Of a DNA stretch of 8,596 nt, positions 1-4,908 are shown in pieces. The notes beneath the pieces were generated by a model. That model was given only the letters and a program-made list of their open reading frames with translations. It was not told the origin of the DNA and did not search any database. Position 1 is the stretch's first letter. Every line of letters begins with the position of its first letter. The DNA is taken from positions 1 to 8,596 of the forward strand of contig JAPLMA010000003.1 in the NCBI GenBank assembly GCA_026387255.1, read 5' to 3'. This DNA comes from Candidatus Omnitrophota bacterium. GTDB lineage: Bacteria > Omnitrophota > Gorgyraeia > Gygaellales > Profunditerraquicolaceae. The position numbers and the translations under genes were made by a program.

Positions 1-2
1 CA

Positions 3-320
3 GTTTTGGATATGTTTAAATCTATGAATCAGGGTAAGGTGGTTTTAGATTTTGTCTTGCATACAAAGATGGACCGGCCGGAATTCGGTTTTGCCAATAT
101 CAAATCGGCATTTGAAGGTAAACTGATGCAGGCGAGATCTAGCGCTGGCTTAAGGCCTCAAGATGTGTTATCATGGCCTGGTCGTTGGGTGCGCAGCGGG
201 ATTAAAAGTGGTACGGATCTCTCGAATGCCATTATTGATGGCGTATTTGATTTAGGTAACGGTATAAAGAAATTTTTTGAAGATAGAATAGATAACACGG
301 TTCCTGCTCAGACAAATTAG
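3..320 (+). CDS. C-terminal end of a probable AsmA/DUF748-like envelope protein (5' partial)
   Basis: The reading frame is open from the first in-frame codon (position 3) to a TAG at 318-320, so this is the tail of a gene beginning upstream; the TTG at 6 and ATGs at 12 and 24 are probably internal. About 105 residues are visible. The first 35 read as alternating beta-type sequence (VVLDFVLHTKMDRPEFGF) followed by an FANIKSAFEGK segment, and the end is a charged, amphipathic stretch with FDLGNGIKKFFEDRI. This resembles, from memory, the ends of large AsmA/DUF748/TamB-like proteins that span or line the periplasm in diderm bacteria. No catalytic motif is visible. The assignment rests on style and a short segment only, so the family name is tentative; that it is a real coding 3' end is more secure. 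Confidence 0.5.
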   Translation, partial: VLDMFKSMNQGKVVLDFVLHTKMDRPEFGFANIKSAFEGKLMQARSSAGLRPQDVLSWPGRWVRSGIKSGTDLSNAIIDGVFDLGNGIKKFFEDRIDNTVPAQTN

Positions 321-338
321 TTTTCTTTCTAAATTTAT

Positions 339-417
339 GGTGGCTGTAGCTCAATTGGTTAGAGCTTCTGATTGTGGTTCAGAAGGTTTGCGGGATCGTT
401 CCCCGTCAGCCACCCCA
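339..417 (+). tRNA. tRNA-His (anticodon GTG)
   Basis: A full cloverleaf can be folded. The extra G-1 typical of tRNA-His is at 339 and faces C73 at 414; the acceptor stem 340-346 pairs perfectly with 407-413; the D stem is 349-352/362-365 with GG at 357-358; the anticodon stem is 367-371/379-383 around a 7-base loop with GTG at 374-376; the T stem is 390-394/402-406 with one G-T wobble. The terminal CCA is encoded at 415-417. Two oddities: the T loop (395-401) reads ATCGTTC, so positions 54 and 58 are A and T rather than T and A, and the variable loop (384-389) is 6 bases. The gene starts 18 bases after the preceding stop codon. Confidence 0.95.
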
Positions 418-456
418 AATTTTTTGGTACTATTTTTAAAAAAAAAGAGGGAATGT

Positions 457-489
457 TTCTATTTTTTCGTAAGAGTTAGGAAAATAGAG
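457..489 (+). terminator. Possible weak AU-rich hairpin downstream of tRNA-His
   Basis: Positions 457-467 can pair with 479-489 (11 pairs, mostly A-U, three G-U) around an 11-base loop, followed by T-rich sequence from 493. It is the only hairpin I see between the tRNA and the kinase gene and could help end tRNA transcription. It is not a classical GC-rich terminator with a clean T-run, so the call is weak. Confidence 0.2.
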
Positions 490-550
490 TCGTTTCCATT
501 TTTATTCTTCTTGTTGAACAAAGAGGATCAGTAAACAACTATAAATAATA

Positions 551-1468
551 ATGAAAAAGAAAACGAAAAACCCTGTATCCAGAAATAAAATCCGTAATGG
601 TGAGCGCATACGTCTTAAGAAGTTAGTCCTGCAACAAGCTAATGAGCTCAAAATTAAAAATTGGCAATTAAGAAATGGAGCGAAGAAGCAGGTAAAGTCA
701 GAGAAGCAGATTCAGATAGGTACTACCTTAATACATGAGAAGGAACTAGAAATTATTAAACAGCGCGAAGAGCTTTTGCATGTCACTAGGGTAGGAAAAC
801 TTGCGGAATTTGTCTCATCCTTAGCTCATGAAATTAGTCAGCCTCTTACAGCTATCCTTTCTTACGCCCAGGCTGCCCAACGCATGCTCGTGGGCAAGGA
901 GCCCGAACTACAGAAGATTCTATCATACATTATTGATGACGATCAACGGGCGGCCGGGGTTATCCAGCGATTGCGCTCATTGTTAAGGAAAAGTGTGCCC
1001 GAAATTAAACCGTTAAATATCAATGCTCTTATTGATGAGACTGTCGTGCTTATTGCAACAGATGCTACCGTAAGGAACAGCGTCATTAAAACTGACTTGG
1101 ACAATAATCTTCCGCTTGTCCATGGGGACCGAATACAGTTGCAGCAGGTTCTCTTGAATCTTATTAGTAATAGTTTTGATGCCCTAGAAAGCAATCTTGA
1201 TTCCCGTGAAATATTGATTCGCACATTGCGTAAAGATACTGATACGATTATTGTGGAGGTAAAGGATTCCGGATGCGGTATTCCCGCACAAAATATACCT
1301 AAGCTTTTCACCCATTTTTTTACTAGCAAACCAGACGGCTTGGGTATGGGATTGTCTATCAGCCGTTCCATTATCGAGTCGCATGGTGGACAATTGAATG
1401 TAAAAAATAATCCTAAGCGCGGCGCAACCTTTTATTTCACCATTCCTATTAATAAAAAGGATGCTTAA
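551..1468 (+). CDS. Soluble sensor histidine kinase, FixL/DctB-type HisKA-HATPase
   Basis: A 305-residue cytoplasmic two-component kinase. Residues 1-75 are very basic and probably helical or coiled-coil, with no PAS, GAF or membrane segment. The dimerisation/phosphoacceptor helix is at about 83-150 with H93 in SLAHEISQPLTAI, the QPLTAI variant common in FixL/DctB-like kinases. The ATPase domain follows: N box QQVLLNLISNSFDAL (198-212), G1 DSGCGI (239-244), F box around 253-257 and G2 GLGMGL (263-268). All catalytic boxes look intact. The gene ends exactly where its response regulator begins, which identifies the likely partner. The signal it senses is unknown because no recognisable input domain is present; it may sense through the N-terminal helix or a partner protein. 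The ATG at 551 has no good ribosome site; AGAGGATCAG is more than 20 bases upstream. Confidence 0.9.
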   Translation: MKKKTKNPVSRNKIRNGERIRLKKLVLQQANELKIKNWQLRNGAKKQVKSEKQIQIGTTLIHEKELEIIKQREELLHVTRVGKLAEFVSSLAHEISQPLTAILSYAQAAQRMLVGKEPELQKILSYIIDDDQRAAGVIQRLRSLLRKSVPEIKPLNINALIDETVVLIATDATVRNSVIKTDLDNNLPLVHGDRIQLQQVLLNLISNSFDALESNLDSREILIRTLRKDTDTIIVEVKDSGCGIPAQNIPKLFTHFFTSKPDGLGMGLSISRSIIESHGGQLNVKNNPKRGATFYFTIPINKKDA

Positions 1469-2095
1469 GTGAATAACCGTAGGCCTATTATCTATATCGT
1501 TGATGATGATGCCTCTGTGTGTAGGGCCCTATCCTTATTGTTAAAATCACATGGGTTTAAGGTTCAGACGTTTATGCGTGCAGCAGGCTTCTTGGCATTT
1601 AAGCATCTTAAATTGCCATCATGTTTGATTCTAGATATTCGCCTACCGGGTATAAATGGGCTTGCTCTTCAGGAAGTAATGAAGCGCAAGGGGATTTCTA
1701 TCCCGATTATCTTTATTACAGGGCATGGTGATATTCCAATGAGCGTTAAAGCCATGAAAGCGGGAGCTGTCGATTTTCTTCCTAAACCTTTTACTGAGAA
1801 TAAGCTGCTTAATGCTATTACGCCTGCCATTTTAAAAAGCAAAGCTCAAAATAAAGAACAAGCTGAAATATTAAAAATTAAGCGTCGCATCAAAACCTTG
1901 TCTCCTCGAGAATTAGAAGTTTTTCGGCTTGTAGCCAAGGGGATGTTGAGTAAGCAGATTGCTCGAAAACGAGGGACTGCTCTTCAGACGATCAAAGTTC
2001 ATCGTGGCCGGGTAATGCAGAAATTGCAGGCTAAAACCGTAACAGAACTTATCCACTTCGCCCAAAAAGCGGGTCTTGTTTCTTCCCAGCGTTAA
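1469..2095 (+). CDS. FixJ-like response regulator (receiver + LuxR-type HTH)
   Basis: A 208-residue DNA-binding response regulator and the probable phosphorylation target of the kinase just upstream. The receiver domain spans about 7-122: acidic pocket D12-D14, phosphoacceptor D56 in LILDIRLPG, T84 in FITGHGD and K106 in LPKPF. After a basic linker (123-142), a LuxR/FixJ-type helix-turn-helix lies at about 144-200, beginning LSPRELEVFRLVAKG and including TIKVHRGRVMQKL. The GTG start touches the kinase stop codon with no gap, and AAAAAGG at 1454-1460 inside the end of the kinase gene serves as ribosome site, so translation is probably coupled. FixJ itself controls micro-oxic genes with FixL; here that role is not shown and only the family architecture is claimed. 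Target promoters are unknown; the promoter at 2169-2196 is the nearest candidate. Confidence 0.92.
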   Translation: MNNRRPIIYIVDDDASVCRALSLLLKSHGFKVQTFMRAAGFLAFKHLKLPSCLILDIRLPGINGLALQEVMKRKGISIPIIFITGHGDIPMSVKAMKAGAVDFLPKPFTENKLLNAITPAILKSKAQNKEQAEILKIKRRIKTLSPRELEVFRLVAKGMLSKQIARKRGTALQTIKVHRGRVMQKLQAKTVTELIHFAQKAGLVSSQR

Positions 2096-2155
2096 GTAAA
2101 TCGTAATACTTCAAAAGAACAATTTTCCCCACAACGCATTAAAATCCTTCGATTA

Positions 2156-2165
2156 TACCTAGGTA
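2156..2165. promoter_or_regulatory. 10-bp palindrome next to a promoter, candidate operator
   Basis: TACCTAGGTA is a perfect palindrome ending 3 bases before the -35 box of the predicted promoter at 2169. The position suits an activator or repressor site. Linking it to the upstream FixJ-like regulator is inference from proximity only. Confidence 0.3.
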
Positions 2166-2168
2166 CAA

Positions 2169-2196
2169 TTGATTTAATTTTGTATATTTCTATAAT
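2169..2196 (+). promoter_or_regulatory. Predicted sigma70-type promoter for the 2246 gene cluster
   Basis: TTGATT (-35) at 2169-2174 and a perfect TATAAT (-10) at 2191-2196 are separated by 16 bases. Transcription would begin near 2203, giving a leader of about 43 bases before the lipoprotein gene at 2246. It lies in the only sizeable gap between the regulator gene and the downstream co-directional genes. Confidence 0.55.
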
Positions 2197-2245
2197 GTAA
2201 CCATAAGACTGTTTCCAATTCGTAATCTTACCAGGGAGGTTAGAT

Positions 2246-2644
2246 ATGAAAAACATAATAATTTTTTTCTTATTGCTGGTTTTATCAGGATGTGGTTTTG
2301 TTTTCCAAAATTTTGACCAAGGTGAACATAAGAGTTTAGCGTATGGAATGTCTAAAGAAGAGGTAATCGTCAAGATTGGCCAGCCGCAAAAAATAAGCAA
2401 GATGACCATTGATGGCAGAGAATATGATGTTTGGGAATATCCGAATAATGACCGGGCAAAAATAGAGAAAATGAATGCACTGGGAATTATCTATTCAGAA
2501 GTACTCTTTTTTGATGGCAAGTTAGTGCAGCGTGATAAAAACAGGGTTTATGGTCAACCAGGATATGAATTTTTAGAGTCTGTTAGTCCCGAAGGCGGAG
2601 TTAAGGCTACTAAAATTACTGAACCAAAAAATAATCTTAAATAG
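2246..2644 (+). CDS. BamE/SmpA/OmlA-like outer-membrane lipoprotein
   Basis: A 132-residue putative lipoprotein. The signal peptide (residues 1-15) has a short basic start, a hydrophobic run and lipobox LSGC with C16 as lipidation site; G17 after it gives no inner-membrane retention signal, so the outer membrane is likely. The region from about 30 to 105 resembles the SmpA/OmlA (BamE) fold: YGMSKEEVIVKIGQP is the characteristic helix plus G-x-P segment, followed by a predicted beta sheet with VWEYP and a FFDGKLV strand. BamE helps the Bam complex insert outer-membrane proteins, but this fold is also used by many unrelated small lipoproteins, so a true BamE role is not claimed. The C-terminal 20 residues look disordered. 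The ATG is well supported by GGGAGGT at 2234-2240. It is the first gene after the predicted promoter. Confidence 0.75.
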   Translation: MKNIIIFFLLLVLSGCGFVFQNFDQGEHKSLAYGMSKEEVIVKIGQPQKISKMTIDGREYDVWEYPNNDRAKIEKMNALGIIYSEVLFFDGKLVQRDKNRVYGQPGYEFLESVSPEGGVKATKITEPKNNLK

Positions 2645-2690
2645 TACAAATAATAGCAATAATTAGAAATAAGAAAGGTGTAAAGTAAGG

Positions 2691-3068
2691 ATGTCGACAA
2701 GAATTTCATCGAATAATAAACAAATTTTTATAGTAGATGATGATGAATCAGTGTGTCGTGCCCTTAGTGTCATGTTAGTTACGTATGGGTTTACTGTGGA
2801 TACATTTACGTCCGCAGAAGAATTTTTTCGCGCTGTTCCCAATAGTGTCACTGGTTCTTTAGTTTTGGATATTCATATGTCGGGATTAGACGGATGGGAA
2901 ACACTGCAGCGTCTTATTGCATCAGGGTCTAAGCGTGCAGTAATTATTATTTCTGCAGAAAAAAATGAAGGACTTAATAAAAAGGCTTTAAAAGCAGGGG
3001 CATTGGGTTTTTTGCAAAAACCGTTTAATGGTCAAGAATTAGTAGATTTAATCAATAAAGCTCATTAA
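2691..3068 (+). CDS. Stand-alone receiver-domain response regulator
   Basis: A 125-residue single-domain response regulator with no output domain. Receiver residues are all present: acidic D16-D18 in FIVDDDESV, phosphoacceptor D60 in LVLDIHMSG, S88 in IIISAEK and K110 in LQKPF. Its first 40 residues are strikingly like those of the FixJ-like regulator at 1469 (both contain VDDD-x-SVCRALS and a GF-x-V-x-TF stretch), suggesting duplication and the same kinase as phosphate donor. It could work as a phosphate sink, a relay shuttle or by protein contact, like CheY- or FixT-type single-domain modulators. It lies 46 bases after the lipoprotein gene; AAAGGTG at 2674-2680 is the ribosome site. Function beyond phosphoacceptance cannot be read from the sequence. 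Confidence 0.85.
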   Translation: MSTRISSNNKQIFIVDDDESVCRALSVMLVTYGFTVDTFTSAEEFFRAVPNSVTGSLVLDIHMSGLDGWETLQRLIASGSKRAVIIISAEKNEGLNKKALKAGALGFLQKPFNGQELVDLINKAH

Positions 3069-3084
3069 AAAAGGAGGAAGAAAC

Positions 3085-3348
3085 GTGGAAAATAATAGTT
3101 TAGGATATTGGGTGTGGTTTCTCTTTATTGGTGGAGTAATCGGTTGGTTGGCGGGGCTGATCATCAGAGGTCGGGGTTTTGGGATTATTGGAGACATCGT
3201 GATTGGTATTGTGGGGGCCATGCTTGGTGGATGGATGGCTAGAATCTTTGGATTATATGCTGGTAATTCGTTGGGTGCTTTTTTGGTGGCGTTAGTGGGT
3301 GCGGTGGTTTTAGTGGGCCTGACGCGCTTAGTCGTAAGGAACGCATAA
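3085..3348 (+). CDS. GlsB/YeaQ/YmgE (transglycosylase-associated) family membrane protein
   Basis: An 87-residue, glycine-rich inner-membrane protein with three predicted membrane helices (about 8-27, 33-55 and 62-83). The central segment IRGRGFGIIGDIVIGIVGAM with following LGGW is the recognisable signature of this family, usually annotated as transglycosylase-associated or GlsB/YeaQ/YmgE stress proteins; their biochemical function is not established despite the name. Length is typical for the family. The GTG start at 3085 is fixed by AAGGAGG at 3071-3077. It begins 16 bases after the stand-alone receiver and is followed 20 bases later by the entericidin-like gene, a grouping consistent with an envelope-stress operon. 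A hairpin overlaps its stop codon. Confidence 0.87.
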   Translation: MENNSLGYWVWFLFIGGVIGWLAGLIIRGRGFGIIGDIVIGIVGAMLGGWMARIFGLYAGNSLGAFLVALVGAVVLVGLTRLVVRNA

Positions 3349-3352
3349 GCGC
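3324..3352 (+). repeat. Inverted repeat/hairpin across the stop codon of the GlsB-like gene
   Basis: GCGCTTA at 3324-3330 pairs perfectly with TAAGCGC at 3346-3352; inside, CGT (3333-3335) can pair with ACG (3341-3343) around a 5-base loop. The TAA stop (3346-3348) is part of the stem. No T-run follows, so it is not a normal terminator; it may slow exonucleases or limit read-through between genes. Confidence 0.4.
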
Positions 3353-3368
3353 ATAAAAAGGAGAGACT

Positions 3369-3500
3369 ATGAAAAAAATTACTTTATTGAGCCTGGTAGT
3401 TTTAATTTCAGTGATTGCACTCTTAGGATGTAACGCATTTAGAGGTGCAGGAAAAGATTTGTCGGACACAGGAAAACATATTGAGAATGTTGGTAAATAA
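3369..3500 (+). CDS. Entericidin-like small lipoprotein
   Basis: A 43-residue gene easily missed because of its size. The start MKKITLLSLVVLISV is a lipoprotein signal peptide, with lipobox ALLGC and C21 as lipidation site. The mature part, only 23 residues, reads CNAFRGAGKDLSDTGKHIEN and ends VGK. The C-N-x-x-R-G-x-G-x-D-(I/L)-S-D-x-G pattern is the entericidin A/B signature known from proteobacteria, where the pair behaves as a toxin/antidote linked to stationary phase and osmotic stress. Only one member is present here, so a toxin-antidote role is not claimed. AAGGAGAG just upstream is a strong ribosome site, 20 bases separate it from the GlsB-like gene, and 29 bases follow before the patatin-like gene. 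I am confident it is a real gene. Confidence 0.88.
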   Translation: MKKITLLSLVVLISVIALLGCNAFRGAGKDLSDTGKHIENVGK

Positions 3501-3529
3501 ATTATAAAAAAAGAAAGGAATAAACTAAA

Positions 3530-3838
3530 TTGGGCAGAAAAGCGTTTTATCAGTTACTTATAATAATAACCTGTTTTTCAGTATTATCAGGTTGCGCTCG
3601 CATGCGATATGCTGTGCCGGAAAATCTGGTAGGCAAGGCTGATGTTATAGGTATGCCGGGTATACGCTATTACATGGATAAGCCTAATTCTTTCTTTATG
3701 ATGCGACAGAGCCTGGCAGATTCATTTAAAGAAGAAGGTAAATCTGAGTATTTAATTGATGGTATAAAGACTTATCCAGTGCTTATTATCGGAGGCGGTG
3801 TATCCAACAGCGCTTACGGTATAGGCAGGCTACTCTAG
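3530..3838 (+). CDS. 5' fragment of the broken patatin gene: lipoprotein signal and oxyanion loop
   Basis: This frame starts at TTG 3530, with AAAGGAA at 3513-3519 as ribosome site, and encodes 102 residues. Residues 1-21 form a signal peptide with lipobox LSGC (C22). The YPVLIIGGG segment at 82-90 is the first strand and oxyanion loop of the patatin fold. If translated alone it would give an exported lipoprotein without a catalytic core, most likely non-functional. Confidence 0.4.
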   Translation: MGRKAFYQLLIIITCFSVLSGCARMRYAVPENLVGKADVIGMPGIRYYMDKPNSFFMMRQSLADSFKEEGKSEYLIDGIKTYPVLIIGGGVSNSAYGIGRLL

Positions 3839-3899
3839 TGGTTCTCTCATTGCTCTTGCTACGTTTGCAGGAAAAGACTATGAAGAACGGCTTGCAAAG

Positions 3900-4661
3900 T
3901 TGTTTACCTCGATATCCACCAAAGATGTTATAAGGCAGAATGGTGTTTTTGGCATTCTATTCGGAGATTCTGTGAATAGTTCGGCACTGTTTGCTAAAAA
4001 AATTGATGATATTGTGGATGATGATTTATTGGTGAAAGTCGCCCAAGAGCACAAGAAAGGGCGCAGGCTTTATGTGGGAACTAGCGATCTTGACGCTCAA
4101 GGGTTTGTTATATGGGACATGGGGGCGCTTGCTTCTAGAGGAGGACTCGATTCGGTGAAGATGTTCCGCAAAATAATTCTGGCTTCATGTTCATTTTCAA
4201 GCATGCTTCCACCGGTTTTCTTCCAGGTTGAAGCGGATGGTCGGCGTTATGACGAGATGCATGCTGATGGTGGGGTGATTGGCGGGATTTTTTATATTGA
4301 CCAATTAATGGAAGGTGCTGAATTTAAAGGGCTCAGAACATACTTATATATCCTAAATTGTTGTTATATGTCGCCACATTCCAAACAAGTGGAAGACAAC
4401 CTGACAGCGGTTATTTCACGAACGATTGAAACTAATGGATCGTCAAAGATGAGCGCAGACACTTATAGGATTTACGCATTCGCAAAGGAGAAAGGTTGGG
4501 ATTATAATTTGGCCTATATTCCAGAAGATTTTATGCCTAATCAAAAAGAAATGTTTGATAAACAGGAAATGCAGAGGCTCTTTAAGCGCGGATATGATGA
4601 TGCGGTAGAAGGGTATAAATGGCATAAGTCTCCGCCCGGACTTGTGGCAGAGGATAAATAA
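3900..4661 (+). CDS. 3' fragment of the broken patatin gene: main patatin core
   Basis: From the TTG at 3900 this frame gives 253 residues, but homologous-looking sequence continues upstream to about 3828 without a start codon, so the TTG is probably not a real start. It contains the fold's RRLYVGTSDLDAQGFVIWDMG segment in parts, an ILASCSFSSMLPPVFF stretch and HADGGV, whose aspartate (codon at 4266) would complete the Ser-Asp dyad. No ribosome site precedes 3900. Confidence 0.4.
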   Translation: MFTSISTKDVIRQNGVFGILFGDSVNSSALFAKKIDDIVDDDLLVKVAQEHKKGRRLYVGTSDLDAQGFVIWDMGALASRGGLDSVKMFRKIILASCSFSSMLPPVFFQVEADGRRYDEMHADGGVIGGIFYIDQLMEGAEFKGLRTYLYILNCCYMSPHSKQVEDNLTAVISRTIETNGSSKMSADTYRIYAFAKEKGWDYNLAYIPEDFMPNQKEMFDKQEMQRLFKRGYDDAVEGYKWHKSPPGLVAEDK

Positions 4662-4664
4662 AAT

Positions 4665-4670
4665 AGGAGG
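4665..4670 (+). promoter_or_regulatory. Ribosome binding site fixing the start of the DUF3185-like gene
   Basis: A perfect AGGAGG lies 4 bases before the ATG at 4675. The alternative in-frame start at 4642 overlaps the patatin frame and lacks such a site, so 4675 is preferred. Confidence 0.75.
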
Positions 4671-4674
4671 TTAT

Positions 4675-4869
4675 ATGAATAAGGGTATGTCAGTTGCACT
4701 TTTAGTCGTAGGAGTTATTTTATTAGTTTTTGGGTTTAATGCTTACCACTCAGCTAGCTCGGATGTCTCGCGCTTTTTTACTGGTGCTCCTACAGACAAG
4801 GCTCTTTGGCTTCTGATTGGTGGAGTGGTTGCCAGCATAGTTGGGTTTTTAGGTTTAGCTCGGAAGTAA
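4675..4869 (+). CDS. DUF3185-like small membrane protein
   Basis: A 64-residue inner-membrane protein starting MNKGMSVALLVVGVILLVFG, with two predicted membrane helices (about 5-22 and 43-61). The loop between them carries the recognisable SSDVSRFFTGAPTDKALWLL pattern seen in DUF3185 proteins, and the second helix ends in a basic tail. The function of this family is unknown; members are often found beside small stress-related membrane genes, as here with the GlsB-like and entericidin-like genes. It begins 13 bases after the end of the patatin frame and is 39 bases before the GtrA-glycosidase gene, consistent with one transcript. The start is set by the AGGAGG described separately. Confidence 0.82.
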   Translation: MNKGMSVALLVVGVILLVFGFNAYHSASSDVSRFFTGAPTDKALWLLIGGVVASIVGFLGLARK

Positions 4870-4897
4870 AAGGAACCGAGACTACCTAATATTTTGT

Positions 4898-4903
4898 AAG
4901 GAG
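4898..4903 (+). promoter_or_regulatory. Ribosome binding site for the GtrA-glycosidase gene
   Basis: AAGGAG sits 5 bases before TTG 4909 and 8 bases before a second in-frame TTG at 4912, but 20 bases before the first ATG (4924). A TTG start is therefore more likely than ATG; which of the two TTGs is used cannot be decided. Confidence 0.55.
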
Positions 4904-4908
4904 AAAAC

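Larger units (their letters stand above)
3530..4661 (+). pseudogene. Patatin-like phospholipase lipoprotein gene, broken by internal deletion/frameshift
   Basis: Two adjacent frames together make one patatin-like lipoprotein. The first frame supplies the lipoprotein signal and the oxyanion-hole loop GGGVSNSAYG (first G at 3791). It stops at TAG 3836-3838. The frame that follows is open from 3825 and reads GYSSGSLIALATFAG, which matches the family's nucleophile elbow G-x-S-x-G, and then runs to the end through the catalytic DGG. In intact relatives the oxyanion glycines and the nucleophile elbow are about 29 residues apart; here they are 37 bases apart, so roughly 50 bases (a number not divisible by three) appear to be missing. 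The result cannot make a continuous enzyme. It may be a genuine recent loss or an assembly error in this copy; the flanking codons otherwise look undamaged. Confidence 0.75.

Noticed and set aside
339..417. tRNA-His as an attachment site for an integrated element
   Set aside because: No integrase gene and no repeat of the tRNA 3' end were seen in the window.
432..446. T5A9 tract as a rho-independent terminator for the tRNA
   Set aside because: The T-A tract is self-complementary without a loop and has no GC stem; the weak hairpin at 457-489 is only slightly better.
337..534. Open frame of 65 codons starting MVAVAQLVRASD
   Set aside because: It is a translation through the tRNA-His gene followed by AT-rich sequence; no ribosome site and no protein-like features.
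943..1393. Minus-strand open frames opposite the histidine kinase
   Set aside because: They lie entirely inside the well-supported kinase gene, whose catalytic motifs explain the sequence.
2092..2409. Minus-strand open frame across the promoter gap and lipoprotein start
   Set aside because: No recognisable protein, no ribosome site, and it overlaps a clear lipoprotein gene on the plus strand.
3820..3840. Programmed ribosomal frameshift in the patatin gene
   Set aside because: There is no slippery heptamer at the junction, and about 16 expected residues are missing, which a frameshift alone cannot restore.
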